A DNA stretch of 42,911 bases. Origin: Candidatus Aminicenantota bacterium (GTDB lineage: Bacteria > Acidobacteriota > Aminicenantia > UBA2199). A model generated the notes under the pieces. The model saw only the letters and a program-made list of their open reading frames with translations. It did not search any database and was not told the DNA's origin. This document shows positions 8,295 through 16,890 of the stretch, piece after piece (the first letter of the stretch is position 1; each line of letters begins with the position of its first letter). A program made the translations under genes and the position numbers. The stretch is from the NCBI GenBank assembly GCA_011772425.1, contig WVZO01000241.1, positions 10,398-53,308 of the forward strand, written 5' to 3'.

Positions 8295-8622
8295 CCCCTG
8301 AATCGTGCTTTTTTATGTCTTCCTCATGATATTTGGGGAGCAGTAATCCATTTAAATATTTATGAACTATACTGGCAATCAATGTTTGGTATGGAATTCC
8401 TTCTTCAATCGCCCTGAGTTGAATTTGGTGATAATCTTTTTGAGAAAGACGAAGATTGATGCGTTTATCTTTTTTCAGTGTATTCCGTGCTGTTTGAATA
8501 GCTGCTTTCTTTTCCTGGTCAAGATTTTTGACGGGCTGCCACTCCTCTTTTTCAATGGATTCCATCAGGTCTTTTTCTTCCTGATCCAGGGGTTGAAAGC
8601 TTTTTTTGGTAAACCTGCTCAT
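8278..8622 (-). CDS. BrnA/CopG-like antitoxin
   Basis: The 114-residue protein ends in a ribbon-helix-helix-type segment (DKRINLRLSQKDYHQIQLRA, then EEGIPYQTLIASIVHKYL), typical of CopG/BrnA antitoxins that bind DNA and neutralise a toxin. The N-terminus is acidic and lysine-rich. Its start overlaps the end of the toxin gene by four bases (ATGA), so the two are co-translated. The order toxin-then-antitoxin is that of BrnT/BrnA. The stop codon lies in the flanking repeat copy A, so the 3' end may be altered by the repeat. Confidence 0.8.
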   Translation of the reverse strand: MSRFTKKSFQPLDQEEKDLMESIEKEEWQPVKNLDQEKKAAIQTARNTLKKDKRINLRLSQKDYHQIQLRAIEEGIPYQTLIASIVHKYLNGLLLPKYHEEDIKKHDSGVKQKI

Positions 8623-8891
8623 GTTTCCTCCTTTAAACCGAAGCGTTTTGAATACTTACGGCTTGGAAATGCAGTTTTGAGGAAAATTTCATTTTCTGTT
8701 TCTACAAATGGTACGACAACAGCATAGTTGTCTATTTCCAGGATATATATTTTTTGATCGGGTCGTGCCGGATTCTCTTCAACGCTTAGAATTTGCCCGG
8801 ACTCAATCAAATACGTGATTTCTTCAAAAGAGAGGTTTCGTTCACGCTTCAGAATCTCATTCTTTTCGGTACTCCAGTTAAAATATTTCAT
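8619..8891 (-). CDS. BrnT-like ribonuclease toxin
   Basis: The 90-residue protein has the BrnT-family layout: MKYFNWSTEKNEIL and RNLSFEEITYLIESGQIL at the N-terminus, the central strands KIYILEIDNYAVVVPFV, and the C-terminal motif EIFLKTAFPSRK. BrnT toxins cut RNA and inhibit translation. Conserved residues of the family's RelE-like fold appear intact. It is the first gene of a two-gene unit and overlaps the antitoxin gene by four bases. The ~110 nt upstream are intergenic and presumably hold the autoregulated promoter. Confidence 0.8.
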   Translation of the reverse strand: MKYFNWSTEKNEILKRERNLSFEEITYLIESGQILSVEENPARPDQKIYILEIDNYAVVVPFVETENEIFLKTAFPSRKYSKRFGLKEET

Positions 8892-9034
8892 ACTTAGATG
8901 ATAAACTATCGTCTGCCTTTTGTCAACTTTCTTTAGTTTTTCCTCTGAAAATTTAGCACAACGCCTATGTCCTTACTGTCACTGTAAGAAGTAAGGGAAA
9001 AAGGAGATAGTCAAGAATAACTACCCTGGACCCC

Positions 9035-9146
9035 CTGCAAAAACTTTTAATTAATTTCATTGGTCTCCGAAAGAAGAAAAGGGAGAGCCAGAATAAATCT
9101 GTTTCATGGTTCTCACAACCGGATCAATGGCAATCGGACCTCCGAT
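9035..9146 (+). repeat. ~110-bp direct repeat, copy B
   Basis: This segment is ~88% identical to 8151-8262 and leads directly into the expanded 42-bp array. Together with copy A it brackets the toxin-antitoxin pair. The preceding bases CCCTGGACCCCC also recur near 17094. Confidence 0.85.
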
Positions 9147-9540
9147 CGTTGTTCCGCCGGTCGGATTATTGACGATCCGGCGTCCGATTATCATTCCGCC
9201 GGGTGGATTTTTGACGATCGGAGTTACTTTTGTCATTCCGCGGGGTGGATTATTGACAATCGGACCTCCGATCGTCGTTCCGCCGGTCGGATTATTGACA
9301 ATCTGGCGTCCGATTGTCGTTTTTCCGGTTGGATTATTGACAATCCGGCGTCCGATTGTCATTGTTCCGGGTGGATTTTTGACGATTGGAGTTACTTTTG
9401 TCATTCTGTCGGGTGGATTATCAATGATGTAACGCTGCATCGTCGTTGCGCCGCCTGGATTATTGACGATGTAACGCTGCATCGTCGATTTTTCGCTCGG
9501 ATTATTGACGATGTAAGGCTACATCGTCGATCCACCTATT
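9121..9540. repeat. Array of ten 42-bp tandem units, most with a hairpin
   Basis: Ten contiguous 42-bp units start at 9121, 9163, 9205, 9247, 9289, 9331, 9373, 9415, 9457 and 9499. Each begins GGAT and most begin GGATTATTGAC. Inside most units is a self-complementary segment whose sequence varies while pairing is kept: ATCGGA/TCCGAT, GACAATC/GATTGTC, and GACGATGTA/TACATCGTC in unit 10. Units 3 and 7 pair weakly. Because 42 is divisible by three, several frames are open on both strands with a 14-residue period; I do not consider these genes. Confidence 0.95.
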
Positions 9541-9918
9541 TAGATTTTTTACTGATTTTTTGTTTGCCTCCTAAATCCCTTCTCCTCTAGTTCCACATGA
9601 ACCCCTGTTTGGATTCGATCTTTTCCACCTTCCCCGCTTTCGAGTACCTGCAAAACGTGGTAGATAAGATTCAATTATCCATTATTTAAAAGCCTCCCAC
9701 AATTCATGTATTAGTTCAATAATTTGTCTACTGATGTTATGCTGTTATTATCTGAAGTATTTTGTTGCCATTAAAATGCGGTTTGTGCTGGGAACAAGCC
9801 ACAAAGTCAAATATCTACTTCAAAAAAGATATTGTGATTTTATTTTTTTTCTTGCTTTTTTTTTTCAGATATGCTTTAATTTAAATGATTGGCATTGTAA
9901 TTAGAAAGTGAGGTTTTA
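9541..9918. other. AT-rich intergenic stretch
   Basis: No gene is visible. The segment 9691-9780 is loosely similar to 411-500. Poly-T tracts precede the next gene, and a TTGCTT/TTTAAT pair near 9852-9882 could be its promoter, but this is weak. Confidence 0.4.
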
Positions 9919-10662
9919 GTGAAAAGACGGAGGAAAAAAAAGAACGAAAAAGCATTACCGATGCGCCTTTTAAATGCGCTTATCTATACAAAAATCAGCC
10001 TAACTTTCTTTGCCATTGGACTAGTTGGCTTAATTATGCTCGTTTTCTTCAAAGGACAAGAACTAGGTACAAACGGTATGATAGATCGTCTCTACTTCAT
10101 TTTATTAATTCCTTTAGCTTTAGGGACTGTGGTACAGTTATTCAAAGTGTGCGGTGCCGAAGCTTGGTTTGAAGGAAAAGTATGGGGTGGTACATTAAAG
10201 CTAGGTGGCTCTGTGGCTGCATTTGCCCTCATCCTATTTTTGGGGTTTGAATTGTTGCCGGAAAACAACCCATTCGATTTTACGATCTTTTTAAAAGATT
10301 CAAGTGGAAAAACCGTACTTAAAAACAATGGTCTGATAAAGATCAGTTTAGCAAGCGATATAAGGACCAAAAAAATCAACGAAAATGGTAGTGTTGACTT
10401 TAAAATTATTCCCCCGTACTTACAAAGCAAAAGTGTCCAGGTGGAACTGGAAGCAAAAGGCTGGCAATTTACTAATGGCAAAGTTTCTACTGACTGCATA
10501 TTAAAAGGTAACAATGCTACCCTTATCATAGAAAGAGATAACAGCCTCTGTTGCGTTTCCGGTACGGTTTTAGATGATGACGGCAATTTCGTGGTTAAGG
10601 CGAAGGTAACCATCAAAAACATATCTACAGAAACAAATGAGAATGGGTTGGTTCATTATTGA
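9919..10662 (+). CDS. Membrane protein with carboxypeptidase-regulatory-like domain (frameshifted 3' end)
   Basis: A basic N-terminus is followed by three hydrophobic segments (about residues 25-45, 55-72 and 88-108), then an extracytoplasmic beta-rich part. The last ~35 residues start a carboxypeptidase-regulatory-like fold (VSGTVLDDDGNFVVKAKVTI). The frame stops at 10662, but a different frame continues the same fold (WFIIEIPKE) to a stop at 10787-10789. The Shine-Dalgarno AAGGAG of the next gene overlaps that later stop. Removing one G from the GGG at about 10647 restores one reading frame. The gene is therefore either a recent frameshift mutant or contains a sequencing error. The start is GTG. 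Function unknown. Confidence 0.7.
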   Translation: MKRRRKKKNEKALPMRLLNALIYTKISLTFFAIGLVGLIMLVFFKGQELGTNGMIDRLYFILLIPLALGTVVQLFKVCGAEAWFEGKVWGGTLKLGGSVAAFALILFLGFELLPENNPFDFTIFLKDSSGKTVLKNNGLIKISLASDIRTKKINENGSVDFKIIPPYLQSKSVQVELEAKGWQFTNGKVSTDCILKGNNATLIIERDNSLCCVSGTVLDDDGNFVVKAKVTIKNISTETNENGLVHY

Positions 10663-10802
10663 AATTCCGAAGGAAATTCAGGAAGAAAAGCATCGTTTGA
10701 CAATACAAAAAGTTGGCTATAAAACTTTTACCACAGATGTCTATCCAGGAATTAAGGTAGATAATAGATTTTCTTTAAAAAAGAGATAAGGAGAAAAAGA
10801 TT

Positions 10803-12824
10803 ATGCAAAAAATATCGCTCTTTTTTGTAATTCTTTATTTTATATCCTATTATTGTCTTTCACAAGGTGTCAAATTAAAAGGGTATATCACATTTCAAAA
10901 TACCGGGAAGCCTATACAGGGGGTAAATGTTAGAGCTGCTTCCGGTTCAAGCCACGACGTAACCGATAGCTCTGGAATTTTTGAGTTAAAGTTTTCAGGT
11001 AAAAAATATGGTGATATGGTGAAATTAATCGTTTATAAAAAGGGGCTTGAAGTAGTAAACAAAGAAAAATTGTATGTGGCTATTAGGAGGAACCCGGATA
11101 AAAATTTAGTACAGATTATTTTGCGAAATGAGGGAGTGGGAGAGAATATATCAAAAATAAATATCGAGCGTATATTTGACGAAAAGTTCAAACAACTTTA
11201 TAAAAAATTAGAAAATTCCAACCAATATAAGCTAGATAGATTATTATCTCAATTCATTGAAAAATTTAATGACTTGGAAACAAAGTTAAAAGACGAAATG
11301 GTAGGGGATTTTAAGGAAAGACAGGCAGCACTGAATGAATTGAAAGATGGGAATCTTATCAAAGCACAAGAGCTATTCAAGAAGATAATTGTAAAAGTTA
11401 ATGTTAATCAGGCAGAAAATTATTATAACCTTGGCAACGCCTATTTTTTGGATTTAAAATTTAAAAAAGCCCTTGGTGTTTACCTGGAAGCTGCAAACTT
11501 AGCCCCTCATAATACAACATACTTAAATATCATTGGATTCACTTATGGTGAATTGGGAGATCATCATAAAGCCATAGAATACTACCAGAAAGCTCTTGAT
11601 ATCGTTTTAAAAACCTATGGAGAATCACATCCAAAGGTGGCGGAAACATTAAGCAACATTGGAGTTGCGTTGAATTGGTTGGGAAAATATAAAAAGGCAA
11701 TTGATTACTACCAGAAAGCTCTGGATATCGGTTTAAAAACCTATGGGGAATCACATCCAAAGGTTGCGGAAATATGGAACAACATGGGAGAAGCGTTTTA
11801 TTTCTTGGAAGATTCTAAAAAAGCCTTTTACTACTTTCAGAAAGCCCTAGATAGCGATTTAAGAACATATGGAGATTCACATCCGAAAGTGGCAGAAAGG
11901 TGGAACAATATTGCAGGAGTATGGATTTCTTTAGGAAAGTATCAAAAAGCCATTGACTACTTTCAGAAATCCCTGGATATCAATATAATAATCTATGGTG
12001 ATTCACATCCGAAGGTGGCAATTATTTGGAACAACCTCGGAAGTGTGTGGCATTTGTTGGAAGATTATGGAAAGGCTATCTCCTACTACGAGAAAGCTCT
12101 GCACAGCCATCTAAAAGCCTATGGTGATTCACACCAAACAGTAGCAAGGGATTGGCGCTCCATTGGGAGTGCGTGGAAATCTTTGGGTGAATATAAAAAG
12201 GCTATTTCCAATTACGAAAAGTCTCTGGCTATCGATTTAAAAACTTATGGTGATTCACATCCATCAGTAGCAAGGGATTGGAACTCCATTGGGTGTGCGT
12301 GGTTTTCATTCGGGGAATACAAAAAAGCTATTGAATACCATCAGAAATCCTTGGATGTAATTTTAAAAACATATGGTGATTCACATCCATCAGTATCAAT
12401 AGATTGGAACAACATTGGAGCTGCGTGGAATAATTTAGGAGATTCTAAAAAAGCCATTCAATGCTATCAGAAAGCTTTAGATATCAATCTAAGAACATAT
12501 GGTGATTCACATCCTGATGTGGCAACACAATGGAACAACCTTGGGTATACTTGGAATTTGTTGGGTGAATATAAAAAAGCCAATGAGTACCTACAGAAAG
12601 CCCTGGATAGCGATTTAAGAACATATGGGGATTTACATCCATCAGTTGCTCGTGATTTGAAAAACCTCGGGATCGCGTGGAAATACATGGGTAAATATAA
12701 AAAGGCTATCATATGTCTTGAAAAAGCCTTACACATATGTGAAATCAAGCTTGCCCCAAACCACCCTTACACAAAAGAAGTTAAGGAAAATTTGGCTTCT
12801 ATCCAACAGAATTTAAAAAAATAA
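10803..12824 (+). CDS. Secreted kinesin-light-chain-type TPR protein
   Basis: Residues 1-20 form a signal peptide. A carboxypeptidase-regulatory-like domain (GYITFQNTGKPIQGVNVRA) spans ~24-100 and a charged helical linker ~110-190. From ~195 on there are TPR repeats. About nine are 42-residue kinesin-light-chain-type units with the consensus YQKALDINLKTYGDSHPKVA followed by a W-NN-G core. Such arrays bind protein partners. The DNA carries the matching 126-bp periodicity, which makes unit gain or loss likely. AAGGAG at 10788-10793 lies nine bases before the ATG. The gene follows the frameshifted membrane protein, which has the same regulatory-type domain, so the pair is probably one operon. 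Confidence 0.85.
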   Translation: MQKISLFFVILYFISYYCLSQGVKLKGYITFQNTGKPIQGVNVRAASGSSHDVTDSSGIFELKFSGKKYGDMVKLIVYKKGLEVVNKEKLYVAIRRNPDKNLVQIILRNEGVGENISKINIERIFDEKFKQLYKKLENSNQYKLDRLLSQFIEKFNDLETKLKDEMVGDFKERQAALNELKDGNLIKAQELFKKIIVKVNVNQAENYYNLGNAYFLDLKFKKALGVYLEAANLAPHNTTYLNIIGFTYGELGDHHKAIEYYQKALDIVLKTYGESHPKVAETLSNIGVALNWLGKYKKAIDYYQKALDIGLKTYGESHPKVAEIWNNMGEAFYFLEDSKKAFYYFQKALDSDLRTYGDSHPKVAERWNNIAGVWISLGKYQKAIDYFQKSLDINIIIYGDSHPKVAIIWNNLGSVWHLLEDYGKAISYYEKALHSHLKAYGDSHQTVARDWRSIGSAWKSLGEYKKAISNYEKSLAIDLKTYGDSHPSVARDWNSIGCAWFSFGEYKKAIEYHQKSLDVILKTYGDSHPSVSIDWNNIGAAWNNLGDSKKAIQCYQKALDINLRTYGDSHPDVATQWNNLGYTWNLLGEYKKANEYLQKALDSDLRTYGDLHPSVARDLKNLGIAWKYMGKYKKAIICLEKALHICEIKLAPNHPYTKEVKENLASIQQNLKK

Positions 12825-13133
12825 CCGAATCAAAATGAACAGCTCGTTACAAATTGAATATTGAATGTAAGCAATAGAAAAATCACCCGTTACCAACCGT
12901 AATGTTAAAAACCAAACGATAGGCACGTTTTAGCCACGTTCGGGATATTTTCCCTGATTTTGAGCCTTGAAAATCGCTAGAAACGCTCATTACAATTGCT
13001 TTTTCATTTTCACATGGTTTTACGCCATCTGTTCTCATCAAACAAAAAGCGTACTTCCGCCTCATTTCCCAAAAGGCCCATCAGTAAGGCAAAACCGTTT
13101 CCAGGAAATTATCTCCGGGATTTTTTTCAATTA
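12825..13133. other. Non-coding stretch with dispersed repeat family A
   Basis: No gene is visible. Family A copy 1 covers most of the second half. Confidence 0.5.
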
Positions 13134-13147
13134 CTATAAACCACTAA
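12958..13147 (+). repeat. Dispersed repeat family A, copy 1
   Basis: The part from CGTACTTCCGCCTCATTTCC through TCAATTACTATAAACCACTA is ~85% identical to 30151-30274. The part from CCTTGAAAATC to TCTGTTCTCA resembles 16701-16795. It directly abuts the decayed IS200-type transposase. Confidence 0.8.
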
Positions 13148-13189
13148 AAGCCACTAAAAACCAATATAAATTGGTATAAACCAGCCACG

Positions 13190-13430
13190 TTTTCGTCACG
13201 TTTTCTGGGAACGACCTACTTACTGTCCAGCCCGGCGACTGACTGGGCCCCAGGGATACGAACTGGTGGACATGGTCTGAGTTTATCCTCTTGGTCACTA
13301 TGTGGATGTTCCAGGTCTTGCCTGCCGCCTCGAATGCAAGGTCGCACACATTTGCTATGCGGCCCGTCAGTATGTCGTGCTTGTATTTGGGGGAAAACAT
13401 GATACGTAAATTCGATACTCCGTAGATCAT
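13190..13430 (-). pseudogene. Truncated IS200/IS605-type Y1 transposase remnant
   Basis: The frame MFSPKYKHDILTGRIANVCD ... DHVHQFVSLGPSQS matches the N-terminal half of IS200 TnpA. It includes the HUH metal motif (HVH) and the start of the following PxxS helix. The homology stops after ~75 residues at family A repeat sequence. The catalytic tyrosine, expected near residue 125, is missing. It is inactive. Confidence 0.75.
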
Positions 13431-13542
13431 TTACGAAAGATTTTTTTTGACCTCTTTGGTACCAGCTTGTCCGGTTTATGCCTTACTCTACAGAATGGCC
13501 AAGAATAGCACTTTTTTGCCCCCTTTTCCTTTTCATGAAAGG

Positions 13543-14403
13543 CTAAATTGTTATTTTGTCAAAATGCAACTGATGCATTGTAATTACTTCAAAGAATTGA
13601 AATCCACTATTTATGAATGAACTCATATCTTTTAATTTAACTGGTTTTTTTTGATAATAGATGAGTTTATTCCCAGATCCTTCGATGCGGATACCTTTAT
13701 TAACTATGCTTTTTTCAAAAGAGAGGAGCTCTTTATTAAATACTCTTTTAATTGAATCTTCATTTTCACCACGAAGGGAATAATATTTAGAAAAATCCAG
13801 ATTAGATTCAAACTGTATATCCCTTTTTGTAAAAAAGTTCGCTATCTTATCTCCAAGACCTTTACGATGTAAAGAAAATTTGGGAAGGTCTAATAGTTCT
13901 GATAAAAAATACACGATTGTGTGGTCCTTCTTTATTTTGTGTCGAGTTTCACTACTAGTATGAAAATCACCGCTATAGCCATATCGGTAAATTATAAAAG
14001 AATATCTATAATCAAATATAGATATAACAGTATTATCAACCTTCCCCCTAACAAGATTTTTGATCCCTTCAAAAAATACCTTGTCATGCGTGAAAATCTC
14101 AAAATTTCTTAATTCAGAGAGAAGATAATTACCATTCAGAACAAAGTCCATTTCAATATTTCGAGCGAGTTCATTCATCTTTTTTGTTCTTCTTAGACCT
14201 TGTAGATAGTAATAATCCAGATAATCAATACAACGATCAATAAACCGATAAATCATCCACAACATGATCATCAAAATGATTATCATAAAAAAATTATCGG
14301 TGTTAATGCCAATGCTAAGAATGATATATAAAAAAAGAATAAACGTTGAGAGACGTAAGAATAATCCGAATAACTTGAAAATAACACTTTTAAAGATTAA
14401 CAT
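13543..14403 (-). CDS. Two-TM membrane protein of unknown function
   Basis: Two hydrophobic segments lie at about residues 10-30 and 38-55. A Tyr/Asp-rich stretch and a ~200-residue soluble domain follow. The later part (YFLSELLDLPKFSLHRKGLG, then DIQFESNLDFSKYYSLRG) resembles a widespread uncharacterised membrane-protein family in which a similar F-x-L-x-P/G motif recurs. I cannot assign a role. ATG at 14403 has no strong Shine-Dalgarno site. Codons are AT-rich like the neighbourhood. It is a single gene, with decayed transposase remnants on either side. Confidence 0.7.
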   Translation of the reverse strand: MLIFKSVIFKLFGLFLRLSTFILFLYIILSIGINTDNFFMIIILMIMLWMIYRFIDRCIDYLDYYYLQGLRRTKKMNELARNIEMDFVLNGNYLLSELRNFEIFTHDKVFFEGIKNLVRGKVDNTVISIFDYRYSFIIYRYGYSGDFHTSSETRHKIKKDHTIVYFLSELLDLPKFSLHRKGLGDKIANFFTKRDIQFESNLDFSKYYSLRGENEDSIKRVFNKELLSFEKSIVNKGIRIEGSGNKLIYYQKKPVKLKDMSSFINSGFQFFEVITMHQLHFDKITI

Positions 14404-15012
14404 CTCATTGCTGTTATGCCAGATTCTGATTAATTTATTTATTCATAAAAAAATGAAATGGAGCATGCATCGATCCTTTTTAGGTCCACTTTTTACTTCT
14501 ACCGAAATTTTCTGGGAAAGCCCAGGCTTTCCTTAAGGTTTTTCTCGGCTTTACCACAAACCAAGCGTTTGCTATGATAAAAGTCAAAAGAATACAGCCA
14601 ATACGGGAAAAAAGAGGTGGTGCTTGCAAATGTGCAAGTTTTAATTGCTCCTTTTACCCTCTGTTTTTTCATGTTTCAATACATACTAAGGGAACTGCGA
14701 AAGTGGAAGAAAATGCGGCTTCAACTCAGTCATTGACCAGCAAATCCACGCCGGTATTACTCCAGGAATGCTTCCGCCCTTTGGGCCTAACCTTACCCCT
14801 TTTCGCCCTACCAACTCAGATGTTCTCCATCTAAACATCTCCGGCTTTTCCCGGGAATATATTTTTACCACACCTTGAGAAAGAAAGTCAATCCCCCATT
14901 GCACACTTTTTTAAAAATGAGTATTTTTACTTATTCCCCTGCTATGGTCTTTTTGATTCGCTGAATTCTTCTATCGAGGCTTACCACTCCTCAATCTATT
15001 GATAATAACTTT
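14404..15012. other. Gene-free stretch
   Basis: Short open frames occur on both strands but none is recognisable or has a ribosome site. A tight inverted repeat GGAAAGCC/GGCTTTCC lies at 14515-14532. Confidence 0.5.
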
Positions 15013-15508
15013 CTATCCCGCCAATTCTATAATATTCGACTCGTTTTCCGGTACTGCAAAAATTTCCATTGCCTTGCTTTTATGCTCTGTTGTTATTGTC
15101 AAATACCTCGATGTGGTGAAAATGTCCTTGTGGCCGAGAATTTCTTTGAGAGTATATAAATCCCCGCCGTTCATCAGAAAATGCGAAGCAAACGTGTGCC
15201 GGAGGTCATGGAACCTCATGTTATTTATCCCTGCTCTTTCCAATGCACTCTGCCACCCTCTCTTTAAATCTGTAAAAGGCTTACCGGTTTGGGGATTCTC
15301 AAATACATACCGGTTGCCGTTCCTGGTAAGATTGAGTTTGAGCAGCAATTCCCGTAGCGATTTGTTGATGGCAATCCGGCGTATTTTCTTGTTTTTGGCT
15401 TACTGGGCTGTTACCGTTATAAAATTGTGTTCCAGATTGATGTTTACCCATTCCAGGTTGTAAATTTCTACTTTTCTCATCCCTGTATTTAATCGTGAAT
15501 TTCTCCTT
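15013..15508 (-). pseudogene. Tyrosine recombinase (integrase) C-terminal remnant with in-frame stop
   Basis: The catalytic domain reads LNTGMRKVEIYNLEW (first Arg), then FHDLRHTFASH (H-L-R), ILGHKD (His) and SRYLT (nucleophile Tyr). An in-frame TAA at 15402-15400 interrupts it 26 codons after Met-15480. The N-terminal core-binding domain is absent upstream of ~15508. All visible catalytic residues are otherwise present, so inactivation looks recent. It lies just upstream of, and divergent from, the DUF1016 nuclease. Confidence 0.85.
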
Positions 15509-15532
15509 TATCCTATCATTTTGAAAATTGCC

Positions 15533-15561
15533 TTGCTTTATAGGATACAAAATGTTATAGT
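15533..15561 (+). promoter_or_regulatory. Candidate sigma-70-type promoter for the DUF1016 gene
   Basis: TTGCTT (15533-15538) and TATAGT (15556-15561) are separated by exactly 17 bases and lie 26 bases before the ATG at 15587. A ribosome site AAGGTG follows. Confidence 0.5.
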
Positions 15562-15586
15562 TACATTTTGTTGACAAAGGTGTAAA

Positions 15587-16624
15587 ATGATTGATGACAA
15601 TGTTAAAATTCTTAAAAGCGATTATCTGCCTTTTCTCGAAGAAATAAAGAGTAAGATTAAATCGGCACGCATCCAGGCGTTTCGAAAAGCAAACAAAGAA
15701 CTTATCCTGCTATATTGGGATATAGGTGAAAGAATCGTTGAGAAACAGGAACAATTGGGATGGGGAAGAGGCATTGTAGAAAAACTATCCAATGATTTGA
15801 AAAAGGAATTCCCAACTCAAACAGGTTATTCGGCCCAAAATCTCTGGTATATGCGACAGTTTTATCTTACTTATAAAGATTTTCCAAATCTCCAACAACT
15901 TGTTGGAGAAATTCCCTGGGGACAAAATCTCGTTATTATGTCTCGTGTCAAAGATTATAAGGAAAAAGAATTTTATATCAGAAAAACCTCTGAATATGGA
16001 TGGACCAGGAATGTTCTTATTCATCAAATAGAAGCCGGGGCTCATCTGGAAATAGATGCAAAAAAAATGCACAATTTCCCGCAAGTTCTTCCTGAACATC
16101 TTGCCGAACAAGCAGATAAAGCACTGAAAGACTCGTATATTTTGGATTTCCTCAATATTTCAAAGCCCTTGCAAGAAAGGAAATTGGAGAATAAACTCAT
16201 TGTTCGTTTGAAAGAGTTTATTGCAGAACTAGGTCTGGGTTTTTGCTTTATCGGCAGTCAATATAAGATTAAACTTAACGATAAAGAATATTTCATCGAT
16301 CTCTTGTTTTTCCATAGAAAACTGAGAAGCCTGGTGGCTATCGAGTTAAAAGTCGGGGCGTTTAAACCGGAATATGCAGGGAAGATGAATTTTTATCTGA
16401 ATCTACTGGATGACTTTGTTCGGATGCCGGATGAAAATCCCTCTATCGGAATTATTATTTGTAAAGATCGCAATCGATTTGATGTTGAGTATGCATTGAA
16501 ACGAATCAATGCCCCAATCGGAGTATCCGGATACAAAATGACCCAAAAATTACCTCCCAACTTACAAAAGGAACTACCTACAGTTGAAGAGCTAATGGAA
16601 GGATTAAAAGATATCGACGAATAA
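15587..16624 (+). CDS. DUF1016 (YhcG-type) PDDEXK nuclease
   Basis: The N-terminal ~150 residues are the DUF1016 N-domain (LLYWDIGERIVEKQE, GWGRGIVEKLSNDL, YSAQNLWYMRQFY). The C-terminal part is a PD-(D/E)XK nuclease with D238 (EYFIDLLFF) and E253-x-K255 (AIELKVG), followed by the helix KPEYAGKMNFYL. The length of 345 residues is normal for the family. DUF1016 proteins are widespread accessory genes often found near restriction-modification and other defence genes; the biochemical role is not settled. Here it is a solitary gene beside an integrase remnant, consistent with arrival on an integrative element. Confidence 0.9.
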   Translation: MIDDNVKILKSDYLPFLEEIKSKIKSARIQAFRKANKELILLYWDIGERIVEKQEQLGWGRGIVEKLSNDLKKEFPTQTGYSAQNLWYMRQFYLTYKDFPNLQQLVGEIPWGQNLVIMSRVKDYKEKEFYIRKTSEYGWTRNVLIHQIEAGAHLEIDAKKMHNFPQVLPEHLAEQADKALKDSYILDFLNISKPLQERKLENKLIVRLKEFIAELGLGFCFIGSQYKIKLNDKEYFIDLLFFHRKLRSLVAIELKVGAFKPEYAGKMNFYLNLLDDFVRMPDENPSIGIIICKDRNRFDVEYALKRINAPIGVSGYKMTQKLPPNLQKELPTVEELMEGLKDIDE

Positions 16625-16700
16625 TCCTTTCACCTTTAATTTTGTTAAAGTTTCACGACAGCCATGTATTCGTCACGCAGGAAAAATTTTTTTGAACATC

Positions 16701-16795
16701 GAACCTTGAAAATCAGTGGGGACGCTTATTATAATTGTCTTTTCATCTTGACATGGTTTCGAGCCGTCTGTTCTCACCAAACAACGGGCGGATGA
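16701..16795 (+). repeat. Dispersed repeat family A, copy 2 (partial, diverged)
   Basis: CCTTGAAAATC, GACGCTTATTATAATTG and GTCTGTTCTCACCAAACAAC line up with 12966-13037. It lacks the second half present in copies 1 and 3. Confidence 0.65.
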
Positions 16796-16890
16796 CGACG
16801 TCCATTCCTCTTGTCCGTTTCTATTCCCTTATGTCTTTTTTAATTCCCCCGATTAGACAGCAAACCATAAACACAGGACAATTAAAACTA

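Noticed and set aside
9121..9540. CRISPR-like array
   Set aside because: The 42-bp units are contiguous with no unique spacers, vary internally, and no cas gene is present.
9057..9590. Overlapping open frames on both strands (141, 176 and 108 residues) with a 14-residue repeat
   Set aside because: They arise because the 42-bp unit is divisible by three and happens to lack stops in several frames. None has a ribosome site or recognisable domain, and variation follows hairpin pairing rather than codons.
411..9780. Possible shared regulatory sequence at 411-500 and 9691-9780
   Set aside because: By eye similarity is only about 60-65% in AT-rich DNA. It needs alignment statistics I cannot compute, so I do not list it as a repeat.
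11570..12700. 126-bp tandem DNA repeat as a separate element
   Set aside because: The periodicity is fully explained by 42-residue kinesin-light-chain-type TPR units within one gene.
14574..14904. Possible small genes in both directions
   Set aside because: No ribosome site, no recognisable domain, and skewed composition; they look like chance frames.
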